Shown in pieces: positions 15,439-24,575 of a DNA stretch of 55,417 nt. The stretch's first letter is position 1; every line of letters begins with the position of its first letter. Origin of the DNA: Rhodospirillaceae bacterium (GTDB lineage: Bacteria; Pseudomonadota; Alphaproteobacteria; Rhodospirillales; Rhodospirillaceae); the NCBI GenBank assembly GCA_009693785.1, contig SHWP01000017.1, positions 1-55,417 of the forward strand, written 5' to 3'. Both the position numbers and the translations under genes were made by a program. Under the pieces are notes generated by a model. It saw only the letters and a list, made by a program, of their open reading frames with translations. It made no database searches and was not told the origin of the DNA.

Positions 15439-17625
15439 TTGAATTTCATGCCGCGTCTTGCCCCGCCCTTTGTGGTGACTCTGTGGGTCGGCGTGCTGTG
15501 CCTTGGCGTTGCTATAGCTGCGTTGGGTGCGGCTGAACCGCCAGTGTGGGACTCACTTAGCTATTTCGTCAAGGCTAAGACGTTTTGGCACAACATCGCG
15601 GCTGGCGTGTGGGTTAATCCCTTCGATCTGAACATGACCGTGCGCCCGCCCGGCACGATTCTGATGTCCTATCCTTTCGGATTCAGCGACGACTTCCGTT
15701 GGTTTTATTTCCGCTCTGTTGCAATTCCACTCGTGCTGCTGGTGATCGCGGTTTATGTGGCGGCCGATACGCGCACCTCACCACCCACCATCCGTTGGAT
15801 GCAAGCGGGTCTGGCCACGGTTCTGGCTGGTCAACCCATGCTATATCAATTCCAGATCACCGATGACATGGCCTCGGTCAACACCTGGGGGCGGGTTGAT
15901 AATTTCATGGCCGGTGTCGCCGCGCTCGCCATGGCGTGCTTGTGTCGCAGCATCGCGCGGCTCTCGTGGGGGTGGGCGGCCTTTGGTGCCTTTTTGGCCG
16001 CGCTCAGTTTCACGATTAAACCTGCGGGCGCAGTGGTGATGGCGCTGGCCGGCGTAGCGTGGCTGGTGCTGTCGTGCGCGCGCTGCGACTGGAACCTGCG
16101 CCGGTTTCTCGACGACGCGGCAATGTGCAGTTATGCCCTGAGGTCTTTGGCTGGGGCAGTCATAATATATGTGGCCACTTTAGCGGCTGCCGCTAATTCA
16201 GAATATTTTTCGGCCGAGAACATCGCCTTTGGCTCTCAGGCCATGAAGATGATGGTTAGAGAACTGCCGGGTTGGATTGGTTTTGAATCCCTTGCTCTGT
16301 TGTTCCGGCTTAGTGTCGGCGTGGTCATCCCCATTGTCATTGTGTTTGGGCTTAGTGCCGCCGCGCGCCAGCGTGAATCGCTGGGGCACGGCCTTGCGGC
16401 ATTCCTGTGCATCGTGGGCGGGATATGGTTTTGGATTTACACCAACGGCAGCACTGAAATTCGCTATTTCGTTCCCTTCCTCGCCATGGCGTTCGTCGCA
16501 TTGGTTCCCCACGGCTTGGCGCGGGCGGGGCGTATGCAGCCCTTGCGCGTTTACATCGGCACAGGTGTGTTGGCGCTGCCCACGGCGTTCATCACCGTGT
16601 TGCTGTTGCTTCCGCACGCGCCAAAGTCTTGGCAATCATTGGCGGGTGTGAATCTCAATGTCGCGGCCTACGCGCCCGAGCGCCAGCAATTCCAATTGTT
16701 ATTGGGCTCCATCAAAAAAAGTAACACGTCGCCCGTGCGCGTTTACTTATTCGAGGCCTCGTCCAATTTCCGCAATATTGTAGCGGTAGCAGACTACGCC
16801 GATGTCACCGACCCTACGCTGCCGCAGATCCTTATGACCGTGCCGATGGATTGGACCGGCCCGCGCATGCACCGCTTCGAGAATATGGCCACAGCCGACT
16901 ACATCGCGTTCGAACCCATCAAGGATTTGGTCGAAGTGGCTTGGACCATCAAGACTGGCAATGTGAGCGATTTCTATTCGCAAAACCGCCTCATGCTCTC
17001 GCGCTTTACCATGATGACCGAGGCCGATGGCGTGGCGGTGGTGTCGGAAACCAGCATCCGGCTGCTCAAGGTGATCGATCGCTCCCGTTTCGAGGCCGCG
17101 CTCGACCGCATGCTGACAGACTACAAATGGCCAGCGGAATTCCTCGCGAGCAATCCGCAGCGCTGGTGGGCTGAGACGCAACTTGCGCAAGTTTTGGCCA
17201 ACACCCCGCCGATCACGGGGAACTTGGCGTTCCACGCCACGGGCAAACCTACGCCCGCCATAACCGTGCGCGCCGCTACATTAGAGCGCCTCGACGAAGG
17301 CGTGCGCATCAAATTCTGGTTGCGCGATGCGAGCCCTAATTTCAAAACCGATAAATGGCTGTTGTTTGCTCACTTGGTTGATGCCAGCGGCGAGATTTTA
17401 TCTAACAAACAAATTGACCCAAGCGATGTCTTAGCCATCCCGGTTGAGGGTGCCGATATCCGGCTCTATACCCTGGATTTTCCATTTCCCGATCGCAAGG
17501 CTGTTGCCATCGCGTTTGGATTTTATGCGCCGGGTAAGTCCGGGCTGGGCTACCTCGCCACAGAGGCTGCCAGTACGGATTGGGGTGGTGTGCGCGTTCT
17601 TCTGCCGCTTCCTCCAGCGCCCTAG
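15439..17625 (+). CDS. large multi-pass membrane protein, glycosyltransferase-like
   Basis: The 728-residue protein has about 8-9 hydrophobic helices in its first 400 residues and a soluble C-terminal domain of about 300 residues. The region after helix 1, VWDSLSYFVKAKTFWHNI and later VRPPGTILMSYPFGF, resembles the acidic first periplasmic loop of membrane GT-C glycosyltransferases that use a lipid-linked sugar. I cannot assign a family. The frame starts at TTG 15439, five bases after AAAGAG; an ATG lies at 15448. The next genes encode a TPR/O-GlcNAc-transferase-like protein and a methyltransferase, so a glycan or protein-glycosylation role is plausible by context. Confidence 0.6.
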   Translation: MNFMPRLAPPFVVTLWVGVLCLGVAIAALGAAEPPVWDSLSYFVKAKTFWHNIAAGVWVNPFDLNMTVRPPGTILMSYPFGFSDDFRWFYFRSVAIPLVLLVIAVYVAADTRTSPPTIRWMQAGLATVLAGQPMLYQFQITDDMASVNTWGRVDNFMAGVAALAMACLCRSIARLSWGWAAFGAFLAALSFTIKPAGAVVMALAGVAWLVLSCARCDWNLRRFLDDAAMCSYALRSLAGAVIIYVATLAAAANSEYFSAENIAFGSQAMKMMVRELPGWIGFESLALLFRLSVGVVIPIVIVFGLSAAARQRESLGHGLAAFLCIVGGIWFWIYTNGSTEIRYFVPFLAMAFVALVPHGLARAGRMQPLRVYIGTGVLALPTAFITVLLLLPHAPKSWQSLAGVNLNVAAYAPERQQFQLLLGSIKKSNTSPVRVYLFEASSNFRNIVAVADYADVTDPTLPQILMTVPMDWTGPRMHRFENMATADYIAFEPIKDLVEVAWTIKTGNVSDFYSQNRLMLSRFTMMTEADGVAVVSETSIRLLKVIDRSRFEAALDRMLTDYKWPAEFLASNPQRWWAETQLAQVLANTPPITGNLAFHATGKPTPAITVRAATLERLDEGVRIKFWLRDASPNFKTDKWLLFAHLVDASGEILSNKQIDPSDVLAIPVEGADIRLYTLDFPFPDRKAVAIAFGFYAPGKSGLGYLATEAASTDWGGVRVLLPLPPAP

Positions 17626-17706
17626 CCGCCCGCGCGTTCTTGTGATTGACTGGTTTTGCTATACGTTACGCAACTCAAAGACTGACACGCGTTTAAAAAT
17701 ACAGCC

Positions 17707-19914
17707 ATGCAACAACCCGTTTCCCCGCTGAAAGCCAAGTTTAAAGAGGCCATGGAATTTCAACAGCAGGGGAAGTTGGTTGAGGCCGCTACTATTTATA
17801 TCGCCATCCGCAAGGAAGACCCCAAACACCTGCTGGCCACATACAACCTGGGTGTCGTCGCCGTCATGGGTCGCCGCCTAGCGGAAGCCGAGCGCCTCTT
17901 TGGTGAAGCGCTGGCAATTAAGCCCGACTTTCCCGAAGCCCTGCAAGCGCGTGCCCGCATGTTGCTGGATTTGGGCCGTGGCGCAGAAGCCGTACCCTTG
18001 TTCGACCAATATCTGGCGCTGCGGCCCAACGAAGCCGATGCCTACAACGATCGCGGCAATGCGTTGATGGCCGCTGGCCGTTTCGATAACGCCCGGGCCA
18101 GCTTTGACCGCGCCATTGCGCTCAACCCTGGCCATTTTGTCGCGATGTACAATCTCGCGCGCATGTATGTCGAGCAACGCCAGTATGCCGATGCGGTTGA
18201 ATTATTTAGCCGCGTTCTGGTGATGCAACCCAACTTGCCCGAGGCCTTGATTGGCCGGGCCTCGGCGCTGAATAACTTAAGGCGATACGAGGATGCCTTG
18301 GCCGATTTGAACAAGGCGCTGGAATTGAAACCTCAAAATGCCCGCGCCTACCATGCGCGCGGCAATATCCTGATGGGCATGGGCCGTAACGTCGATGCCG
18401 TGATGGACTATGACAAGGCGGTCACGCTCGACCCCACGTTCATCGACGCGTTGTATAATCTGGCGCACGCGCTGCAGCTCACCAACCGCATCGAGGAAGC
18501 AGCCAGCCAATTCCAACAATTGGTGGCGATCAACCCTAATTACTTGTTTGCCGCCAGCGGTCTGTTCTGTGCGCGGCTGCATTGCTGCGATTGGACGGAC
18601 TATCAGGCCTCGGCGGATAAGTTGATCTCTCGGGTGAGGGCGGGGGAATGCGCCGACAACCCCTTTGCCTTTTTGGCGTATTCGACCACTGCCGAAGATC
18701 AGATCACCTGTGCGGAATCTTATATCGAGCAGAAGTACGGCACGATTGCCTTCCCGCCGTGGGCAAGCCCGCGCACCACCAACCCAAAATCCGCATCGGT
18801 TATGTCTCGGCGGATTTTCACAACCATGCCACCGTGCATTTGATGGCCGGGCTGTTCGAAGCCCACGACCGCGCCAAGTTTGAAACCATCGCGGTGTCCT
18901 ATGGTGCGGATGATCAAACGCCGCAAGCCGCCCGCGTACGCGCATCATTCGACCGGTTTATCGATGCGCGCACTATGAGCGACAGTCAGCTGATCGACAT
19001 GTTGCGCGGGCTACAGCTCGATATTGCGGTGGATTTGAAGGGCTTCACCAAGGACGCCCGCCCGCCCGCCCGTGTTTTTGGCGCGCATTGCCCCGGTGCA
19101 AGTCAATTTCCTGGGTTACCCCGGCACCTTTGGCGACGATTGCATGGATTATATCATCGCCGATTCATGGCTGATCCCGCACGAGCACCGCGAGGCCTAT
19201 GCCGAGCAAGTGGTGTACATGCCCGACACCTACCAGCCCAATGATCGCAACCGCGTCATTGCGCCCACGGCGCCCTCGCGCACCGAAATGGGCTTGCCCG
19301 AGACGGGTTTTGTGTTTTGCAGCTTCAACGGCAATTACAAAATCACGCCGGAGATCTTTGATGCCTGGATGCGCCTATTGCAGCGCGTGCCGGGCAGCGT
19401 GCTGTGGCTGTTCAAAAGCAACAAATCGGCCATCGGCAACTTGCACAAAGAAGCCGCCAAACGCGGCATGGCGCCCGAACGGGTTATCTTCGCGGGGCTC
19501 GCCGATCAGCCCAACCATCTCGCGCGTTTGCGCCGGGCCGACTTGCTCCTCGATACGTTGCCGATTTGTGCGCACACCACGGCGAGCGATGCGTTGTGGG
19601 CGGGTTTGCCGCTCGTCACCTGCTTGGGCCAAACTTTCGCCGGACGCGTGGCGGCAAGCTTGCTGGCTGCCGCGGGCCTGCCCGAATTGATCGCGCGCAG
19701 CGTGCCCGAGTATGAGGCGCTTGCCCTGAAGCTCGCCACCGATCCGGCAATGCTGGGTGCGATCAAGACTAAGCTTGCGGCCAATCGCGAGAGCTGCGCA
19801 CTGTTCGATACGCACCGCTTCCGCCGCCACCTCGAAGCCGCCTTTGTCACCATGCACGAACGCGCGCAACGCGGCGAAGCGCCCACCAATTTTGCTGTGG
19901 CTACAAGCAGCTAG
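17707..19914 (+). pseudogene. TPR + O-GlcNAc transferase-like (SPINDLY-type) gene with two frameshifts
   Basis: The first frame (17707-18843) encodes about eight TPR repeats (residues 1-290). The catalytic half is split: KIRIGYVSADFHNHATVHL through VDLKGFTKDARP lies one frame over (to about 19070), and LARIAPVQVNFLGYPGTFG to the C-terminus returns to the first frame (to 19914). One missing base near 18751-18770 (for example in GGG at 18761) and one extra GCCC unit at 19056-19071 account for both shifts and restore a protein of about 734 residues. Intact homologs transfer GlcNAc or another sugar to Ser/Thr of proteins. As read here the gene gives only the TPR half. Confidence 0.8.
19056..19071 (+). 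repeat. (GCCC)4 tetranucleotide tract inside the OGT gene
   Basis: Four perfect GCCC units lie in the catalytic domain coding region. With three units the reading is D-A-R-P-P-V-F-L-A-R, the family-like continuation. With four it shifts frame. Tetranucleotide tracts are classic slipped-strand sites. Confidence 0.75.
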
Positions 19915-20049
19915 ACGCCGCTTCTTATTCCTCGCTCCCGGCGCAGCTGGCGGAGAGGGCATAACAGCAGAAGGTATTCCCCGTGCGTGAGAATCACAAA
20001 CGGGGTAACGTTGCGCGCTGACCCCAAACGATCACTGGCAGGACAAATC

Positions 20050-20829
20050 ATGGCCGCGCGTATTCCATACACCGCCTGCCCGTTGTGCGAGGGCCCACAA
20101 ATCGCCGAACGTAAACGCGCCGATTGCACGCGCCATCCGCTCTACCGCCCTGCATTGCCTGCCACGATGATCTGGAAGCAGTGCCAAGCCTGCGCCCATG
20201 TGTTCACCGATGGCTATTTTTCGACCGGCGACGCGGAAGTGGTGTTCAGCGCCATCAATGACAGCCAGAAACTCGGTAACGATATCGAGCGCCAACGCCA
20301 AGTTTCGGCGCGCATGGTCGAGAAGGTATTACCATATGTCACGGCGGGGACGTGGCTGGATGTTGGATTTGGCAATGGGGCGTTGTTGCTTACCGCTCAG
20401 GAATATGGCTTCACGCCGGTGGGCACCGACCTGCGCGCGCAAAACACCGCGGCATTAAAATCCATCAACATCGAAGCCCATGCCTGCGACATCACAGCTC
20501 TTACACTCAGCCAGCCTTGCGCCGTGATCAGCATGGCCGACGTGCTGGAGCACATGCCCTTCCCGAAAGAGGGCTTACGCGCGGCCCATCGGTTGTTGGC
20601 CGATGACGGCGTGTTGTTCATCTCCATGCCCAACGCCGACAGCATGTTGTGGCGCATTCTCGATGTGACCGAGGCCAATCCCTATTGGGGCGAGCTGGAG
20701 CACTACCACAATTTCGGACGCACGCGGCTGTATGCGCTGTTGCGCGAAATGGGCTTTGAGCCGTTGCGCTATGGCGTAAGTGAAAGATACCGCGCGTGCA
20801 TGGAAGTGATCGCCAAGAAGAAGCGGTGA
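20050..20829 (+). CDS. class I SAM-dependent methyltransferase with N-terminal zinc ribbon
   Basis: From ATG 20050 (AGGA seven bases upstream) the product is 259 residues. An N-terminal CPLC...CQAC pair of cysteine knuckles probably binds zinc. It is followed by a Methyltransf_23-like domain with motif I LDVGFGNGALL, an acidic residue in GTDLRA and MADVLEHMP as the motif II/post II region. The closing region (WGELEHYHNFGRTRLYALLR) is typical of sugar- and polyketide-associated methyltransferases of this type. It follows the frameshifted glycosyltransferase gene on the same strand and may modify the same glycan. Confidence 0.85.
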   Translation: MAARIPYTACPLCEGPQIAERKRADCTRHPLYRPALPATMIWKQCQACAHVFTDGYFSTGDAEVVFSAINDSQKLGNDIERQRQVSARMVEKVLPYVTAGTWLDVGFGNGALLLTAQEYGFTPVGTDLRAQNTAALKSINIEAHACDITALTLSQPCAVISMADVLEHMPFPKEGLRAAHRLLADDGVLFISMPNADSMLWRILDVTEANPYWGELEHYHNFGRTRLYALLREMGFEPLRYGVSERYRACMEVIAKKKR

Positions 20830-20882
20830 GGGTGCACCTCCGTATTTTTCGCCGGACCAGGGACTTGAACCAAACCCCAACT

Positions 20883-20972
20883 GTCGTCCTCGCGCTTGAC
20901 GCGAGGACCCAGGGTTTCCAGCTTCATTAGTGCATCACGCCCTGGACCCTCGGATCAAGTCCGAGGGTGGCC
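20883..20972. repeat. two-hairpin palindromic repeat, intergenic copy
   Basis: Hairpin 1 is CCTCGCG-cttga-CGCGAGG (20888-20906). Hairpin 2 is ACCCTCGGA-tcaag-TCCGAGGGT (20946-20968). The spacer is 39 bases, beginning ACCCAGGG and ending GCCCTGG with a central GTGCAT. The element lies between the methyltransferase stop and the convergent hicB stop, where it could also act as a bidirectional terminator. It matches the copy inside the ybhF-like gene in every structural measure. Confidence 0.85.
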
Positions 20973-21009
20973 ACGGGGATATTCAAGGGGGTTTTCCAAG
21001 TAGGTATAT

Positions 21010-21396
21010 TTATCGCGCCGCCCGTTTTTTATACTGCGGCCCCGCACGGTAACTTGCCTGCGCCCGCTCGCCCAAGCCTTCCGATAACAACGACACCGCC
21101 AAGGTATTGAGGCTGACACCTTCGGTCTTGGCGCGCTCGTGCAGGCGCCGGTGCAGTGTGCGCGGTACGCGCAGGCGCCATTGGCCGCTGGTGCCGGATT
21201 TGTCGCCAAATTCTTCGGCCACTTTCTTCCACGCGGTCACAGCATTTTGTGCATCGGCCATCGCGGCCTCGGGTGTGGTGCCATCGCCGTAGCAGCCGGG
21301 ATGGTCCAGCACTTCACACAAGAAGCCGCCGCCGTCATCGGGCGATAATGGGCGAACGATATATGAGAGCTCGGGTTTACTCGATTTCTTCGCCAT
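21010..21396 (-). CDS. hicB: HicB-family antitoxin
   Basis: The 128-residue product starts at ATG 21396, within the end of the upstream hicA (20-base overlap). The N-terminal part (YIVRPLSPDDGGGFLCEVLDHPG, then GDGTTPEAAMADAQNAV) is the HicB partial RNase-H-like fold. The C-terminal part (LRVPRTLHRRLHERAKTEGV, SLNTLAVSLLSEGL) is a ribbon-helix-helix DNA-binding segment. It neutralises HicA and probably represses the operon. A longer frame to 21546 has no support. Confidence 0.85.
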   Translation of the reverse strand: MAKKSSKPELSYIVRPLSPDDGGGFLCEVLDHPGCYGDGTTPEAAMADAQNAVTAWKKVAEEFGDKSGTSGQWRLRVPRTLHRRLHERAKTEGVSLNTLAVSLLSEGLGERAQASYRAGPQYKKRAAR

Positions 21397-21625
21397 GGGC
21401 GGCCTCGATGAATGAAATAAACAATTTAATGTACACCGACTTAATCGGGCGGCGGGCGGGTATGGTAAGCATGGCACCCTGAGCGCTGCGAAAGACGGCG
21501 TGGCTGCTGCCGTCATGGCGCACCAAAACATGATGACGAGCTGCAACCGCCTTCAAGTCGTCAAGCTGCCAATCGCCGCGCGGGTTGCGGCGTATCGCGC
21601 CCAGTCGCTTTTCGGCGCGGGTCAT
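21377..21625 (-). CDS. hicA: HicA-family mRNA interferase toxin
   Basis: The 82-residue product starts at ATG 21625. MTRAEKRLGAIRRNPRGDW, then DGSSHAVFRS with the catalytic histidine of the double-stranded RNA-binding-like fold, then LTIPARRPIKSVYIKLFISF, match the longer HicA subfamily found in many proteobacteria. HicA cleaves mRNA when free of HicB. The order toxin then antitoxin, with overlap, is typical. An upstream ATG at 21652 would lie within the putative operator and promoter, so the downstream start is preferred. All key residues appear intact. Confidence 0.85.
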   Translation of the reverse strand: MTRAEKRLGAIRRNPRGDWQLDDLKAVAARHHVLVRHDGSSHAVFRSAQGAMLTIPARRPIKSVYIKLFISFIEAAHGEEIE

Positions 21626-21630
21626 GATGT

Positions 21631-21652
21631 ATGGTACCGTATATGGAACCAT
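21631..21652 (-). promoter_or_regulatory. hicAB promoter/operator candidate
   Basis: The 22-bp stretch ATGGT...ACCAT holds an imperfect inverted repeat (GGTACC, six bases, GGAACC) just before hicA. On the minus strand a TTGCCC about 16 bases upstream of TATACG would make a -35/-10 pair overlapping it. It fits a HicB-bound autoregulatory site. No experimental support is implied. Confidence 0.4.
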
Positions 21653-21735
21653 TATTCTAGGGCAATTTAGCGCTGCGGCAAGCCCATCGCGCCTGTCACA
21701 ATAAATGTATATGTTTCGCGCCTATGAGGGCCGCC

Positions 21736-22917
21736 ATGAGTCTGCCGAGACTATTTATATCAGCGCTGCTTGCGGCGTTTGTGTCGTCGTGCGCGACGCA
21801 GCCGCGCACGGAAACGCCGTCGCTGTTCATGCCCTGGGGTGCGCTGCGCCAGGATTCATCCCAAACCGTGTTCTTCAACGATGCGACCCTGGCGCCAAGC
21901 ATTGTGATGGCCGATCACACCGGTGATGGGCAGGTTGTCGTGCTGGCTCTGTCGGGCGGCGGTTCCTATGGGCCCTTCGGCGCGGGCGTGCTGGCGGGTT
22001 GGACCGGGCTGGGCACGCGCCCCGAGCCCGATGTGGTCACCGGCGTGTCGGCCGGTGCGCTGCTGGCCACCTATGCATTTTTGGGTCCGGTCTATGACGC
22101 GGCGGCCAAGAACATCTACGCCTCCATCACCAACAATCGCGTTTATGAACGCCGCAACCTGATCAGCGTTGCCTTCACATCGTCTGTGGCCAAGCAAGGC
22201 CCACTGCGCCAGTTGATGGAAGGCATGATGACCGATGAGGTGCTCGATACCGTGGCCAAGGAACGGCGAGAGCGGGGACGGCGCTTGCTCGTGGCCTCGA
22301 CCGATCTCGATAACGGCCGCGTTGTGGTGTGGGACTTAAGCGCCATTGCCACCAGCACTCGGCCCGACCGGCGCGATATTTACGTCGATGCGCTGATGGC
22401 CTCTTCCGCCATCCCCGGTTTTTTTCAGCCGGTGATGATTTCACCCGAACCGGACTCGCCCGATGCTCGCCGTCAGCTTCATGTCGATGGCAGTTTGTCG
22501 ACATCGGTGTTCATCCCCAGCCTGGTCGATGCCAACCTTCAGCAGCCGCTGAAGGTGTATGCCATCATCAATTCGCAGATGATGGAACAGCGCGGCGAGG
22601 AGTTGATCCGGGTCAACGCGCTCGACATTTCAGCGGCGGCCTTGAGCAAGGTGATGCGCACGGTTTTGCAACGCAGTGTGTACGACGTGTTTTTGGCCAC
22701 CACCATGGCGGGCGGCGAGTTCTATGTGCTGGGCATCCCCGAGGATGTGGAGTTCAAATCGCCGCAATACCAATTCACGCCCGAGCTGTCGCAAAGCCTC
22801 TATGACCTTGGCCTCAAGCTGGGGCAGCAGAACGCCTGGCGCAACGAACCGCCGCGGTTTGATTCACTCACCACGCAAATCGATCTCACCTCGATCCGCG
22901 CGCGCATCAGGAACTAA
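21736..22917 (+). CDS. patatin-like phospholipase, lipoprotein
   Basis: From ATG 21736 (GAGGG eight bases before) the protein is 393 residues. The signal peptide ends in a lipobox (FVSSC), so it is probably a lipid-anchored envelope protein. The patatin domain has the oxyanion glycine run LSGGGSYG, the nucleophile elbow GVSAG and the catalytic aspartate in VDGSLS. The predicted activity is lipid acyl hydrolase. It stands alone between the divergent HicAB module and a convergent dehydrogenase gene. Confidence 0.88.
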   Translation: MSLPRLFISALLAAFVSSCATQPRTETPSLFMPWGALRQDSSQTVFFNDATLAPSIVMADHTGDGQVVVLALSGGGSYGPFGAGVLAGWTGLGTRPEPDVVTGVSAGALLATYAFLGPVYDAAAKNIYASITNNRVYERRNLISVAFTSSVAKQGPLRQLMEGMMTDEVLDTVAKERRERGRRLLVASTDLDNGRVVVWDLSAIATSTRPDRRDIYVDALMASSAIPGFFQPVMISPEPDSPDARRQLHVDGSLSTSVFIPSLVDANLQQPLKVYAIINSQMMEQRGEELIRVNALDISAAALSKVMRTVLQRSVYDVFLATTMAGGEFYVLGIPEDVEFKSPQYQFTPELSQSLYDLGLKLGQQNAWRNEPPRFDSLTTQIDLTSIRARIRN

Positions 22918-22923
22918 ACCGGC

Positions 22924-22992
22924 TATACCGCCGCTGCATAACTATACCGCAGCGGTATAACGCGAGCCTGATAAAAACCCTGTTATAACAGG
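22924..22992. repeat. cluster of short palindromes between convergent genes
   Basis: TATACCGC-A-GCGGTATA (22943-22959) is a perfect 17-bp palindrome, and a half copy (TATACCGC at 22924) precedes it. CCTGTTATAACAGG (22979-22992) is a perfect 14-bp palindrome. The stretch lies in the 98-base gap between the patatin stop and the dehydrogenase stop. It has no T-tract, so it is not a standard terminator. Protein-binding sites or exonuclease-blocking hairpins are possible. Confidence 0.45.
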
Positions 22993-23015
22993 CGGAACAG
23001 GCGGGGCGAGCAAGC

Positions 23016-23879
23016 CTACTTCAACAGCGTCATCAGGCTTGAGGTATCCCAACGGCCATGACCTTGCGCCTGCACCTCGGCGTAGAATTGATCGACCAGG
23101 GCAGCGATGGGCGTGCGCGCGCCCGACCGGCGCGCTTCATCCAGGCAGATGCGTAAGTCCTTGCGCATCCAATCCACGGCAAACCCAAAGTCGAATTTGC
23201 CTTGGCACATAGTTCGCCCGCGATTTTCCATCTGCCAGCTTTGCGCCGCACCTTTCGAGATCACGTCGATGACGGCATTCATCTCAAGGCCTGCGCGCTG
23301 ACCAAAGTTCATGGCTTCGGCCAAGCCTTGCACCAGGCCTGCGATGCACAGTTGATTGACCATCTTGGTCAGTTGGCCCGCACCACTGGGCCCCATCAAG
23401 CGGCTCATCTTGGCGTAGGCCGCGATGATAGGCTCGGCCTTGGCGTAGTGGCTTGCCTCACCGCCGCACATCACGCTCAACGCTCCGTTCTCGGCACCCG
23501 CTTGTCCGCCCGACACCGGTGCGTCGATGAAGCCCACGCCAAGCCCAGCGCATTCTTTGGCCATCGCGCGCGCGAGGTCGGCTGAGGCTGTGGTGTGATC
23601 GACGATGACTGCGCCTGCCGCTAGGCCTGCCAACATGCCATCGCTACCAGTGACCACCGCGCGCACGTCGGGGTCATCGCCGACACAACAGAACGCAACC
23701 TCAGCCCCACGGCACGCTTCACGCGGCGTTTTAGCAAGCGCATGACCATGCTTGGCCACCCAGGCTTCGGCCTTGGCAATATTGCGGTTGAACACGCGCA
23801 CCGCATTGCCTTTGGCGGCCAAATGCCCCGCCATGGGAAAGCCCATTACGCCCAACCCGATGAATGCCACCTTCGCCAT
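23016..23879 (-). CDS. NAD(P)-dependent beta-hydroxyacid dehydrogenase (3-hydroxyisobutyrate dehydrogenase family)
   Basis: The 287-residue enzyme starts at ATG 23879 with GGAGG upstream. The N-terminal Rossmann motif VAFIGLGVMGFPMAGHL, the substrate loop DAPVSGGQAGAENG and the catalytic lysine in GAGQLTKMVNQ are diagnostic of the family that includes 3-hydroxyisobutyrate dehydrogenase, tartronate semialdehyde reductase and GLYR1-like reductases. The exact substrate is not assigned. It is divergent from the DUF4864-like gene, with about 90 bases between starts. Confidence 0.9.
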   Translation of the reverse strand: MAKVAFIGLGVMGFPMAGHLAAKGNAVRVFNRNIAKAEAWVAKHGHALAKTPREACRGAEVAFCCVGDDPDVRAVVTGSDGMLAGLAAGAVIVDHTTASADLARAMAKECAGLGVGFIDAPVSGGQAGAENGALSVMCGGEASHYAKAEPIIAAYAKMSRLMGPSGAGQLTKMVNQLCIAGLVQGLAEAMNFGQRAGLEMNAVIDVISKGAAQSWQMENRGRTMCQGKFDFGFAVDWMRKDLRICLDEARRSGARTPIAALVDQFYAEVQAQGHGRWDTSSLMTLLK

Positions 23880-23971
23880 AGCCGCCTCCAGATGCCTAAA
23901 AACCGCGATCTCTACACTTGGCACGGACCATGCCCCATGCCAACCTTCAGCCTCGCAAAGACGGGGCGCCC

Positions 23972-24460
23972 ATGCCGTTCAAATCGGCCATCAAGGCTAT
24001 GGTTGTTGTGCTCGCGGCCTGGGCCGGGCTGGCGTCGAATGCATTGGCCGTTGGCCGCACCGACTTCAACACCGACAAAGATCCCACCACGGCTATTCAC
24101 CGCGTGATCGAACGCCAGCTCGACGCCATTCGCCGCGACGACGCCGAGGCGGCTTTTTCCTTGGCCGCGCCCAACATCCGCCGCGCCTTTAAAACCGCCA
24201 GTACCTTCATGGCGCTGGTGGCTAAAGATTATTTGCCGATGAAGCGCTGGGAAGCCGCGACATTTTTAGATCTGCGCACGTTTGACGATCACTGCGTGCA
24301 GCGCGTCAAGCTCGTCGATGACCGGGGCGAGATAGCCGTGGCCAACTACGCCATGGTGCAAGCCGCCAGCGGCGACTGGTGGGTGGCGGGTGTGACGATG
24401 GAACCGGCCGTGCGCGACGCCAAGCGCTTCAAACCCCGGCTCATCCGTCCTGATTTCTAA
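23972..24460 (+). CDS. exported DUF4864-like protein
   Basis: The 162-residue product has a signal peptide (residues 1-26, ending NALA). The mature domain (IERQLDAIRRDDAEAAFSLA, FMALVAKDYLPM and a final GDWWVAGVTM strand) matches the DUF4864 pattern, a cystatin/NTF2-like small domain of unknown function common in alphaproteobacteria. The start is uncertain: the ATG at 23972 gives the cleanest signal peptide but has only a weak GGGG upstream. A terminator for the convergent gene follows. Confidence 0.7.
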   Translation: MPFKSAIKAMVVVLAAWAGLASNALAVGRTDFNTDKDPTTAIHRVIERQLDAIRRDDAEAAFSLAAPNIRRAFKTASTFMALVAKDYLPMKRWEAATFLDLRTFDDHCVQRVKLVDDRGEIAVANYAMVQAASGDWWVAGVTMEPAVRDAKRFKPRLIRPDF

Positions 24461-24520
24461 TCTTGGCGTTGATCGTCGCGCTGGCGGAGGCTGTCATGGG
24501 CTCATTCAAACATAAATAAA

Positions 24521-24549
24521 GAAGGCCCCAACCTGAGGCTGGGGCCTTC
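24521..24549 (-). terminator. terminator between convergent genes
   Basis: GAAGGCCCCA and TGGGGCCTTC form a perfect 10-bp stem around a 9-base loop. Read on the minus strand it is followed by TTTATTT, so it chiefly ends the methyltransferase-like gene at 24576. It may also work in the plus direction. Confidence 0.8.
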
Positions 24550-24575
24550 GAAGATCAAGCGATGTTGGGTCGGGC

